Assembly: GCA_003343765.1 (NCBI GenBank)
Contig: QAKO01000106.1
Location: forward strand, 1 to 9,168
DNA length: 9,168 bases
Reading direction: 5' to 3'
Origin: Bacillota bacterium
GTDB lineage: Bacteria > Bacillota > Clostridia > Christensenellales > Borkfalkiaceae
Shown here: positions 1 through 6,072 of the stretch, piece by piece
How the letters are laid out: every line of letters begins with the position of its first letter
How positions within the stretch are numbered: position 1 is the first letter of the stretch
The notes under the pieces: generated by a model
Told to the model about the DNA's origin: nothing
Database searches by the model: none
Seen by the model: the letters and a program-made list of their open reading frames with translations, nothing else
Program-made: the position numbers and the translations under genes

Positions 1-308
1 CCCGGCGTCTTTTCTGCAACCAAACGGTTTTTCAGGATTTTATGCCCGACATTGCCCATTCCTGTTTCGTCCACAGCCATACGGGCAAGCGTTTCCGCAT
101 TTTCGTTTATCTTCTGACGGATCTTCGTAATGATCTTCTCACGCTGATCCATCGACATCCTGCGAAGCACTGCCTGCGCTTTCTTTGCAGCCGCAATCGC
201 TTCGTTCATGTCCGTAAAAATACCCATGCCCGTCTGCGTCTGCTCTCCGAGGCTCATCTTCACTATTACTTCTTTCACAATGTCCTGCACGGACTGTTCG
301 TTCAACAT
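1..308 (-). CDS. BMC CoA-acylating aldehyde dehydrogenase, PduP/EutE-like (N-terminal part, runs off window)
   Basis: The visible 102 residues are the N-terminus of a microcompartment aldehyde dehydrogenase, which in this family turns propionaldehyde (or acetaldehyde) plus CoA and NAD+ into the acyl-CoA inside the shell. Residues 1-20 form an amphipathic helix (QSVQDIVKEVIVKMSL) typical of a PduP-type encapsulation peptide. A Gly/Gln/Thr linker follows, then the hallmark start of the catalytic domain, GIFTDMNEAIAAAKKAQ, and a helix ending VDETGMGNVGHK. The catalytic Cys lies outside the window. The ATG at 308 overlaps the end of the upstream gene by 7 nt (ATGTTGA) and has an AAGGAGG site at 313-319 with a tight 4-nt spacer, so translation is probably coupled. 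The family call is firm; the substrate (propionaldehyde) is inferred from the neighbouring diol dehydratase and aldolase. Confidence 0.9.
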   Translation of the reverse strand, partial: MLNEQSVQDIVKEVIVKMSLGEQTQTGMGIFTDMNEAIAAAKKAQAVLRRMSMDQREKIITKIRQKINENAETLARMAVDETGMGNVGHKILKNRLVAEKTP

Positions 309-793
309 TCGACCTCCTTAAACACCTGCCTGCCGTACGCAGCAAGCGCCGTATCCTGTTCCGCAGTTCCGCCGCTTACGCCCAATCCACCGACGATCTT
401 CCCGCCAGATTCCAACGGTTCACCGCCGCCGAATATCACGATCTTGCCTTGATTCGTGAACTGGATTCCGTACAAAGACCCGCCCGGTGCTGCCAGCTCG
501 GCAAGTTTTGCCGTGGACATCTTTAATGCTACCACCGTATATGACTTCTGCAGCGCAACATCCCAGCTCGCCAGATAGGCTCCGTCCATCGCCTGCACGC
601 TGACGGGATTTCCGCCCGCATCCGCTACGGCAATCACCGCATTCACACCCATCTCCCTGGCACGCGCTTCCACGGCTTTCGTCAAAGCACGCGCCTTTTC
701 CAGGGTCATTTTATGCTTTCCGCAACATCCGGATCCACCTTTCGCGCCGCGGACGATCTCTTCAACAAGGACGGAAATCTGCTTCTCGTCCAT
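302..793 (-). CDS. GlcG/HbpS-like (PduO C-terminal-like) protein with N-terminal encapsulation peptide
   Basis: A 163-residue protein of the GlcG/HbpS family (DUF336, PF03928), the fold also found as the C-terminal domain of PduO. Some members bind haem or corrinoid; the role in glycyl-radical microcompartments is unknown. Residues 1-18 (QISVLVEEIVRGAKG) form a short amphipathic helix like an encapsulation peptide. A Gly/Cys linker follows (GGSGCCGKH, Cys23 and Cys24). The GlcG domain runs from about 29 to 160 with the conserved VIAVADAGGNPV, the DVALQKSYT helix, GGSLYGIQ and the Gly-rich IFGGGEPL...GGKIVGGLGVSGG core. No adenosyltransferase domain is present, so this is not a full PduO, which fits a B12-independent pathway. 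It starts 3 nt after the aldolase stop; an AGGAG lies about 15 nt upstream, so coupling is likely. Its last codons hold the ribosome site and start of the aldehyde dehydrogenase gene. Lumenal location is inferred from the helix. Confidence 0.87.
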   Translation of the reverse strand: MDEKQISVLVEEIVRGAKGGSGCCGKHKMTLEKARALTKAVEARAREMGVNAVIAVADAGGNPVSVQAMDGAYLASWDVALQKSYTVVALKMSTAKLAELAAPGGSLYGIQFTNQGKIVIFGGGEPLESGGKIVGGLGVSGGTAEQDTALAAYGRQVFKEVEC

Positions 794-796
794 GTG

Positions 797-1600
797 TCAG
801 ATTCCGAGCTCCTGCATCACTTTCTTCGTGATCGCCGCTACGAGATCGGAATCGGAAGTCGCGCTTTCAGATTTGGAAGCACAACCGCCGCAAGAATGGC
901 AACTGGGTTTGCCCGCTTTCGCATTCATGCAGACATTCGCAGGATGTTTGCCTTTCAGCCCAAACTGACGGCGGATCTCATACAAACGCTCCACCTGCTC
1001 TTTGGAAAGTTCCTTCGGGCCGCCCAACTGTTTGGACAAGAACAGAAGCTGTGCATAGAATTCTACAGATTCCATCTTGTGATATGCGTTCAGGAGCGTA
1101 TCCGAATACGCCAAAGCACCGTGATTCGCAAGCAGAACCGCATCAAAATACTGCAGATACTTGGAAACCGCATCCGGAATTTCGTTCGTTGAAGGCGTGC
1201 CGTATTCCGCGATCGGTACGCATCCGAGAGCGATGACTGCTTCCGGCATGATCGGCTGCGTCAAAGGGATCCCTGCGATCGCAAACGACGTAGCATACAT
1301 CGGGTGCGCATGCACAACCGAGTTCACATCCGGGCGTTCTTTATAAACACGCATATGCATCTTGATTTCCGAAGAAGGCTTGAACCCTTTGTTCGCCTGC
1401 AAAACTTCTCCATTCTCGTTCACCTTACAGATGAATTCCGGAGTCATGAACCCCTTGCTCACTCCCGTAGGCGTGCAGAGAAATTCATGGTCGTTGAGTT
1501 TGACGGAAATGTTGCCGTCATTCGCTGCAACCATGCCGCGGTTGTAAATACGTTTGCCGATATCGCAAATCTCTTTCTTGATCTCGTACTCGTTTACCAT
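797..1600 (-). CDS. Class II (L-fuculose-1-phosphate-type) aldolase with C-terminal encapsulation peptide
   Basis: A 267-residue zinc class II aldolase. Family members cleave L-fuculose-1-phosphate or L-rhamnulose-1-phosphate to DHAP and L-lactaldehyde. From the ATG at 1600, visible features are GNIS (29-32), TPTGVSKGFM (44-53), the catalytic Glu78 in PSSEIKMH, the zinc pair His97/His99 in VHAHPMYATSFA, and the third zinc ligand His160 in LANHGAL. The aldolase domain ends near 225. A Cys-rich linker (CHSCGGC, about 234-240) and Ser-rich stretch follow, then a C-terminal amphipathic helix (SDLVAAITKKVMQEL) typical of encapsulation peptides. Aldolases with such tails occur in GRM5 and planctomycete-type microcompartments. 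The start is set by AGGAG at 1609-1613, 8 nt from ATG 1600; an in-frame TTG at 1606 is too close. The gene has its own promoter and a leader of about 40 nt. Fuculose versus rhamnulose phosphate cannot be decided here. Confidence 0.92.
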   Translation of the reverse strand: MVNEYEIKKEICDIGKRIYNRGMVAANDGNISVKLNDHEFLCTPTGVSKGFMTPEFICKVNENGEVLQANKGFKPSSEIKMHMRVYKERPDVNSVVHAHPMYATSFAIAGIPLTQPIMPEAVIALGCVPIAEYGTPSTNEIPDAVSKYLQYFDAVLLANHGALAYSDTLLNAYHKMESVEFYAQLLFLSKQLGGPKELSKEQVERLYEIRRQFGLKGKHPANVCMNAKAGKPSCHSCGGCASKSESATSDSDLVAAITKKVMQELGI

Positions 1601-1608
1601 CTTCAAAT

Positions 1609-1613
1609 CTCCT
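1609..1613 (-). promoter_or_regulatory. Ribosome binding site that fixes the aldolase start
   Basis: On the minus strand an AGGAG lies 8 nt before ATG 1600. A TTG at 1606-1604 would leave only about 2 nt of spacer, so the ATG is the better start. Confidence 0.75.
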
Positions 1614-1646
1614 GTATGGTTTTTTGATTTTTTTATTTACAGCTAT

Positions 1647-1675
1647 ATTATACAACACAATCCCACAAAAGTCAA
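1647..1675 (-). promoter_or_regulatory. Internal sigma-A-type promoter of the aldolase gene
   Basis: On the minus strand a TTGACT -35 box (1675-1670) is followed after exactly 17 nt by a perfect TATAAT -10 box (1652-1647). The expected transcription start near 1640 gives a leader of about 40 nt. The TGA inside the -35 box is the stop codon of the upstream GTPase gene, so coding and promoter sequence overlap. The spacer begins TTTGTGGGAT, closely matching the spacer of the operon's first promoter (5915-5943). This promoter would let the aldolase, GlcG-like and aldehyde dehydrogenase genes be transcribed apart from the radical enzyme. It is read from sequence only; no transcript data are available. 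Confidence 0.82.
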
Positions 1676-2184
1676 CATCTTATTTTATAATTTTTTTGTG
1701 TTTTTGTGAGATTTTGTTGTTTTTTGTTTGACTTTCGTTCCCAAGGCAACACATCACCCGGTTCTTTAAGGTATTCAAAAATATCTGTAATACCTTCACC
1801 CGAATAAGATGAAACGAAAAATATTTTTTTACAGCCGGCAAGCCGCAGCCAGTCCGCAGCACGCTCGGGATTCCCGTTCGGATCATCCGTTTTGGTCACG
1901 ATCCCGACCACTTCCCTGTTGACCATGCAAGTCACGCACGGAGGAAACAGAGAAAACGGTTCCGTCGAGGAACAAAGAAGCCCGACTACATCCGCTTCAT
2001 AAGCATACAAGGCAAGCGCATAACCCAGCCTTTTCGTTTCGGCATATTCGCCCGGCGTATCGATCAGTGCGCCTTCAAAATTTATGTATTGTGTTTTTTT
2101 GTAAACAAGGCGTTCGCCTCTCAGGGCCTGTGTCAACGTAGTTTTGCCTGCGCCCGTACGCCCCATCAGAACAATTTTACGCAT
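1672..2184 (-). CDS. EutP/PduV-family small GTPase-like protein
   Basis: A 170-residue P-loop protein of the EutP/PduV family. EutP has been reported to act as an acetate kinase, and PduV to associate with the PduU shell protein; which applies here is unknown. Visible motifs are the P-loop GRTGAGKTT (8-16), the G3 motif DTPGE (42-46), a Cys-containing stretch (PPCVTC, 81-86), G4 TKTD (97-100) and G5-like SSYSGEG (125-131). The ATG at 2184 lies 1 nt after the stop of the shell gene and has no good ribosome site of its own, so coupling is likely. An upstream in-frame extension to 2262 would overlap the shell gene and is rejected. The last 20 or so residues (after PWERK) are Lys/Gln/Asn-rich, exceed the usual family length of about 145-160, and are encoded in an A/C-rich tract that leads into the aldolase promoter. 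Confidence 0.9.
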   Translation of the reverse strand: MRKIVLMGRTGAGKTTLTQALRGERLVYKKTQYINFEGALIDTPGEYAETKRLGYALALYAYEADVVGLLCSSTEPFSLFPPCVTCMVNREVVGIVTKTDDPNGNPERAADWLRLAGCKKIFFVSSYSGEGITDIFEYLKEPGDVLPWERKSNKKQQNLTKTQKNYKIRC

Positions 2185-2185
2185 A

Positions 2186-2566
2186 TCATGTTCTTGTGAT
2201 CGGGCAGCAGGTAAATCCGAGCACATCACGGCTGTATGACACCAATGCTTCCAGCGCCGCATCCACTTCAGAAACAGTCCCCGTCACGATCAGCGTACCG
2301 CTGAACCTGTCCACAAACCCCAGATCCACTCCCGAAGATTTTATCGATATATCCCCGAGAATGATCGCCGTTTCCGCCGGACTCACCGTCACGATCCCGA
2401 TCGCCGCCTTACTGTAATCCAGCGCGGGGTCTAACCCGAGTTTCTGGTAAAGTATTTTATCGGGATTGGCTATCACGTGCGCGATCGTGATCTGTTTGCC
2501 CGGAACCAGTTCCTGTACTATGCGGAGTTTGCCATTGCTGTCTTTCATTAATTCGTCCAACCCCAT
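2186..2566 (-). CDS. BMC shell protein, EutS/PduU type (circularly permuted BMC-H)
   Basis: A 126-residue hexameric shell protein with a circularly permuted BMC domain. Conserved EutS/PduU sequence is plain: RIVQELVPGKQITIAHVIANP (15-35), AAIGIVTVSPAETAIILGD (54-72) and GFVDRFSGTLIVTG (83-96). Known members form a hexamer whose N-terminal strands make a small beta-barrel cap over the pore. The protein is about 10 residues longer than EutS (111) or PduU (116), mostly at the N-terminus. The start at 2566 is supported by a perfect AGGAGG with an 8-nt spacer; this site lies over the last codons and stop of the activating-enzyme gene (Gly-Gly-stop, GGAGGATAA). Met7 (2548) is a possible but less supported start. 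Its pairing with a EutP/PduV-like gene mirrors pduU-pduV. Hexagonal and pentameric shell genes are presumably beyond position 1. Confidence 0.94.
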   Translation of the reverse strand: MGLDELMKDSNGKLRIVQELVPGKQITIAHVIANPDKILYQKLGLDPALDYSKAAIGIVTVSPAETAIILGDISIKSSGVDLGFVDRFSGTLIVTGTVSEVDAALEALVSYSRDVLGFTCCPITRT

Positions 2567-2570
2567 CCGC

Positions 2571-3368
2571 TTATCCTCCTATCTGACAATCCAGCCCGGA
2601 TACCCGCTGAGCAGCACGGAGAAGTTTTTCCATTTCTTCCGCTTTCGGCGGCAAAATGTCTTTCAGCTCGTATTCCCTGCCCAGGCCTTCATATTTGTCC
2701 TGCCCCAACCGATGGTACGGCAGCAAGTGCAATTTTTTGACTCCCGGCAGCGACGCCGCAAATTTAGCGATTCCTTCGATCTCAGCTTCCGTTGCATTGA
2801 ATGTCGGGATCACCGGAACGCGGATGATCAGTTCCGTCATCCCGCTCTGCGCAACTTTCCGCGCATTCTCCAACATCAGTTCATTGCTACGCCCCGTAAA
2901 CTCTTTATGTTTCAGAGGATCCGTATGTTTGATATCCATCAGGTATTGATCCAGGTACGGCAGCACGCGCTCGATCACCGCGTAGTCCGCGCACGCCATG
3001 CTTTCCATCGCCGTCGTAAGACCTGCTTCTTTCGCTCCGCGCAAAAGCGCTTCGCAAAAATCCGGCTGGCATAGGCTTTCTCCGCCCGAAAGCGTCATGC
3101 CTCCGCCGCTGCGCCTGTAATACGGACGATCTTTCACCACCGTCTCCAGCACTTCCCGTACCGTTACGTCCTGCCCGATCGTCTTCGGCTTACCCTGTAC
3201 CAGCATCGTCTGAATCTTATATTCCTGCGATTCGGGATTACAGCACCACTTGCAGCGAAGCACGCAGCCTTTCAGAAACACGATCGTGCGGATACCCTTC
3301 CCGTCATGTATGGAGAATCTCTGTATATCAAAGATCCTTCCTTTTGTATCCAGATAATTTTCCGCCAT
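2571..3368 (-). CDS. Glycyl radical enzyme activating enzyme (radical SAM), no ferredoxin insert
   Basis: A 265-residue radical SAM activase that would install the glycyl radical on the dehydratase encoded just upstream, using reductively cleaved S-adenosylmethionine. The family signature RFSIHDGKGIRTIVFLKGC (17-35) leads into the [4Fe-4S] CX3CX2C motif (Cys35, Cys39, Cys42), then WCCNPES; the GGE SAM motif is TLSGGES (92-98), and LMDIKHTD (143-150) and VIPTFNAT (187-193) follow in their usual places. Most dehydratase activases (glycerol dehydratase, CutD, HpdA types) carry an insert with eight extra cysteines for two clusters between the CX3CX2C and GGE motifs. Here residues 43-91 hold only Cys43, so the protein is compact like PflA. 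The ATG at 3368 lies 5 nt after the dehydratase stop with AGGA 11 nt upstream. Its stop TAA overlaps the shell gene's ribosome site. Confidence 0.95.
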   Translation of the reverse strand: MAENYLDTKGRIFDIQRFSIHDGKGIRTIVFLKGCVLRCKWCCNPESQEYKIQTMLVQGKPKTIGQDVTVREVLETVVKDRPYYRRSGGGMTLSGGESLCQPDFCEALLRGAKEAGLTTAMESMACADYAVIERVLPYLDQYLMDIKHTDPLKHKEFTGRSNELMLENARKVAQSGMTELIIRVPVIPTFNATEAEIEGIAKFAASLPGVKKLHLLPYHRLGQDKYEGLGREYELKDILPPKAEEMEKLLRAAQRVSGLDCQIGG

Positions 3369-3373
3369 AAATG

Positions 3374-5881
3374 TTAAAATCCTTGCTCGGTACGATGTAT
3401 AATATCATCCTGTAAACTTCTCGAAAGCGTCGTGAAGAATGCACTGTATCCTGCCACACGCACCACAAGATGCTTATATTTTTCCGGATATTTCTGCGCG
3501 TCGAGAAGCGTTTCTTTCGATACGACGTTGAACTGCATATGGCTGCCTTTCTGGTCGAAATAAGAACGGATCAGCGCAACAAAATTTTCAAGTCCCTGTC
3601 TGCCGCTCAGAGCCGAAGGATGGAACTTCTGATTGAACAGCGTCCCGTTCGACGCAATGTAATGATCCAGTCTTGCAACCGAATTCGCCGCAGCCGTCGG
3701 GCCGTGTACATCTTTTCCTGCCGAAGGCGAAACGCCGTCCGCCACCGGTCTGCCGGCAAGCCTTCCGTCCGGCGTAGCACCCGTCTGCGCTCCCAAAGGC
3801 ACGTTCGCCGATACCGGATACAACCCCGCCTGGAAATGTCCGCCGCGCGGGTTCATATATTTTTCCAACGGCCGCGTATATGTATAAGCAACATCGCGCG
3901 CAAACGCGTCCACCTCTTCAAGATCGTTGCCGAACTTCGGCACATTTTCGATCATTTCCAGAAGCTTGTCGTATTTTGTGCTGTTTCCGATCAGCGCCGA
4001 AACAGCCGACGCAATTTCTGCTTCCGTTATATTTTTACCAGCGGCTTTCAGTTCTTTTACTACTTCCGCAACGACCTTCTCCGCTTTCTGCGTATCCAGT
4101 CCTTTGCCGTAATTTTCACGCAAAGCATCCCGATATTCCGCAAGCGTCACTTTCTTCTCGTCAAATACAAGCGTTTTGATCGCATACAGCGAATCCGCCA
4201 TATTCGCAATACCGAATCCCTGCGGGCCCGTGAAATTGTAGATCGCTCCGCCTTCCTGTACCGACTTTCCGCGCCCGATGCAATCTTCAATCATTCCCGA
4301 AAGGAACGGCAGCGGGCATCTCTCGGCATGCGCTTCATCGATTGCATTGTCCGCATTCACAAGCAAGGAAATGCAATATTCCATCTGCTTTTTGTAAGCG
4401 TCGTAGAACTCTTCGAATGTCTTCATCTGTGCCACGTCGCCCGTATGGATACCGACTTGCTCGCCTTTATCCATCCCGTCCGAAAATACAAGTTCCAACG
4501 GACGGCACATATTGAAAAACGCTGCATCGTGCCAGCCTTCTGTCTTGCCCGACTTCTGCGGCTCCACACATCCGATTATGTTGTATTCCCGCGCATCTTG
4601 CATGGTCAGTCCGCGGCTCATCAGGGAGGGAATGATCACTTCATCGTTATAATAAGCAGGCAGACCCACACCCGTACGCGTCAGCTCGGCTGCGTGCATC
4701 AGAAGTTCGTGCGGGCTGTTGTTCCACACACGGATGGAAAGCGAAGGCTGCGGCAGCAATACGTGCATCGATGCCGTAATGCACATGAATGACAAATCAT
4801 TCGTAACATCCAGGCCTTCCGCATTCTGCCCGCCGACGATCAGGTTCTGGAAAAGACTGTATCCGGCAAAACCTTCCGCACTCGCCGCGTCACGGCATTT
4901 GTTCAGATCGTTGAGCTTGATCCAGATGCAATCGATCAGCTCCTGCGCATCTTCCCGCGTAAGCTTCCCTTCGTCCAGATCCTTTTTATAATAAGGATAC
5001 ATATATTGATCGAATCTTCCCGGAGAAATGGAATGTCCGCTCGATTCGATCTGCAAAAGCTGCTGCACAAACCAGAACGACTGGCATGCTTCCCAGAAGC
5101 TCCTTGCCCCGTTTTCCGGTACATTTTCACAGTTCTGCGCGATCATCAAAAGCTCTGCCTTGCGCTTTTCGTCGCTCGTCTTTTGCGCCATATCGCGCGC
5201 AAGCACGGCATACCGCTTCGCATATATAACGGCCGCTTCACAGCTCATGATCACTGCCTGCAGAAAATGCGTACGACGTGCACAGTCCGCATCCCCGAGT
5301 TTCACTTCCGAAAGCGCTTTCTTCGCTTTTTCGGCAATCCCCTTGAATCCGACTGCCAGCACCCAGTCATAATGCACCGTCACATGGCCGACTCCGTTAT
5401 AAAAATAGTTCCCGGGCGTGAAAATATTATGCTCGATCGCACGGATCGTCTCCGGAGCCATATAAGACGTCGCCAACTCGCTCGTGGTCTTCCCTTTCCA
5501 ATACTTGTCCGCTTCTGCAATCTCACGCTTTGCACTGTCGGAAATATAAAAAGGATCCGCCGTACGCGTCGCGACTGTGTCAAACTCGGATTCCAACCAT
5601 TCATAGGAGAACTCGGGATACGTTTGACAACCTCTCGGTGCCAGCGTCGTGCTGCCCACGATCAGCTCTTCATCCCGAATCGTGATGGGAAGATTCTGCA
5701 AAATATGCAAAAACGCCTTCGCACGCCGCGTTATGATCGGCTCTCCCTCGGTAGTCTTATAAGATTCCGTGATCAGCCTGGCTCGAGCCGATTCTATTTC
5801 CGGCATCTTCTTGTAAAGATTCTCTTTCAGTCTCCCGATACGATCCCGCATCGCTATTTTTTCTGAATAAAATTTCGCCAT
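3374..5881 (-). CDS. Glycyl radical diol (propanediol/glycerol) dehydratase, BMC-associated
   Basis: An 835-residue glycyl radical enzyme, predicted to be the signature B12-independent dehydratase converting 1,2-propanediol to propionaldehyde in the microcompartment. The thiyl Cys is Cys438 in IIGCVEPQ and the glycyl radical is Gly811 in VVRVAGYSAFF. Residues matching the substrate site of B12-independent glycerol dehydratase, as I recall it, are all present: His166 (GVGHVTVH), His283-Ser284 (SGHSISPGR), Glu440 (two after the Cys) and Asp452 (fourteen after it). This favours a diol over choline or arylacetate substrates. The Cys-to-Gly distance is 373 residues, about 40 longer than in glycerol dehydratase; the extra falls at about 596-635, an Ala/Lys/Glu-rich pair of predicted helices. 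Neither terminus carries an encapsulation peptide. The ATG at 5881 is preceded by GGAG 8 nt away and by a consensus promoter. It is the first gene of the operon in this window. Propanediol over glycerol is inferred from the aldolase. Confidence 0.93.
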   Translation of the reverse strand: MAKFYSEKIAMRDRIGRLKENLYKKMPEIESARARLITESYKTTEGEPIITRRAKAFLHILQNLPITIRDEELIVGSTTLAPRGCQTYPEFSYEWLESEFDTVATRTADPFYISDSAKREIAEADKYWKGKTTSELATSYMAPETIRAIEHNIFTPGNYFYNGVGHVTVHYDWVLAVGFKGIAEKAKKALSEVKLGDADCARRTHFLQAVIMSCEAAVIYAKRYAVLARDMAQKTSDEKRKAELLMIAQNCENVPENGARSFWEACQSFWFVQQLLQIESSGHSISPGRFDQYMYPYYKKDLDEGKLTREDAQELIDCIWIKLNDLNKCRDAASAEGFAGYSLFQNLIVGGQNAEGLDVTNDLSFMCITASMHVLLPQPSLSIRVWNNSPHELLMHAAELTRTGVGLPAYYNDEVIIPSLMSRGLTMQDAREYNIIGCVEPQKSGKTEGWHDAAFFNMCRPLELVFSDGMDKGEQVGIHTGDVAQMKTFEEFYDAYKKQMEYCISLLVNADNAIDEAHAERCPLPFLSGMIEDCIGRGKSVQEGGAIYNFTGPQGFGIANMADSLYAIKTLVFDEKKVTLAEYRDALRENYGKGLDTQKAEKVVAEVVKELKAAGKNITEAEIASAVSALIGNSTKYDKLLEMIENVPKFGNDLEEVDAFARDVAYTYTRPLEKYMNPRGGHFQAGLYPVSANVPLGAQTGATPDGRLAGRPVADGVSPSAGKDVHGPTAAANSVARLDHYIASNGTLFNQKFHPSALSGRQGLENFVALIRSYFDQKGSHMQFNVVSKETLLDAQKYPEKYKHLVVRVAGYSAFFTTLSRSLQDDIIHRTEQGF

Positions 5882-5914
5882 GACCTTCTCCGCCTTTTAA
5901 ATTCTTTCATTGTT

Positions 5915-5943
5915 ATTATAACCCGACATTCCACAATTGTCAA
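5915..5943 (-). promoter_or_regulatory. Main BMC operon promoter (consensus sigma-A type)
   Basis: On the minus strand a perfect TTGACA (5943-5938) and perfect TATAAT (5920-5915) are separated by exactly 17 nt. The start is predicted near 5908, giving a leader of about 27 nt before the dehydratase ATG. Such a consensus promoter needs control, and the -35 region carries an 8-bp palindrome (ACAATTGT, 5933-5940) within a 14-bp element, CCACAATTGTCAAC on the plus strand (5931-5944), which recurs at the aldolase promoter as CCACAAAAGTCAAC (1663-1676). This is a plausible operator, inferred only. Confidence 0.85.
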
Positions 5944-6037
5944 CACCCTGCGCAAAAAAATTTGTGGTTTGTTGTATAATTTTTGTTGCTTTGTGTGGTT
6001 TATGAAAAAATTTTTTATTTTATTTGATAAGAATCTG
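5944..6037. promoter_or_regulatory. AT-rich divergent spacer with repeated TTTGTGG motifs
   Basis: Between the operon promoter and the PHP gene lies a very AT-rich stretch. On the plus strand it holds TTTGTGGTTT (5961-5970), GTTGTATAAT (5971-5980) and TTTGTGTGGTTT (about 5989-6000). The first two resemble the aldolase promoter core read on the opposite strand (TTTGTGG and TGTTGTATAAT). Repeats of this kind may bind a regulator, for example a DeoR-type repressor whose sites are often T-rich direct repeats, but no regulator gene is in the window and the assignment is speculative. No RNA structure or coding sequence is evident. Confidence 0.4.
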
Positions 6038-6066
6038 TTGTTTTTTTGACAAAACAGGTATATAAT
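6038..6066 (+). promoter_or_regulatory. Possible PHP gene promoter, near-leaderless
   Basis: A perfect TATAAT (6061-6066) lies 7 nt before the likely ATG at 6073, with a weak TTGTTT at 17-nt spacing (6038-6043). A TTGACA at 6046-6051 is only 9 nt from the -10 box and cannot pair with it for ordinary sigma-A recognition. If the box is used, transcription would begin at or within a few bases of the ATG, fitting the lack of a ribosome site. A promoter further upstream is equally possible. Confidence 0.35.
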
Positions 6067-6072
6067 CAAAGC

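Noticed and set aside
1601..1606. TTG start two codons upstream of the aldolase ATG
   Set aside because: It would sit about 2 nt from the AGGAG ribosome site, while ATG 1600 has an 8-nt spacer.
2185..2262. Upstream extension of the EutP/PduV-like gene by 26 residues
   Set aside because: It overlaps the shell protein gene in another frame and adds sequence foreign to the family; the P-loop normally starts within the first ten residues, as from ATG 2184.
3470..4792. Long open frame on the plus strand (440 codons) opposite the dehydratase gene
   Set aside because: The translation is Arg/His/Cys/Phe-rich with no family resemblance and lies wholly antisense to a strongly conserved gene; it is a codon-bias shadow.
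5006..5866. Second long plus-strand frame (286 codons) opposite the dehydratase
   Set aside because: Same reason: low-plausibility composition, antisense to conserved catalytic sequence.
6046..6066. TTGACA and TATAAT as a -35/-10 pair before the PHP gene
   Set aside because: The spacer is only 9 nt, far short of the 16-18 nt needed by sigma-A-type polymerase.
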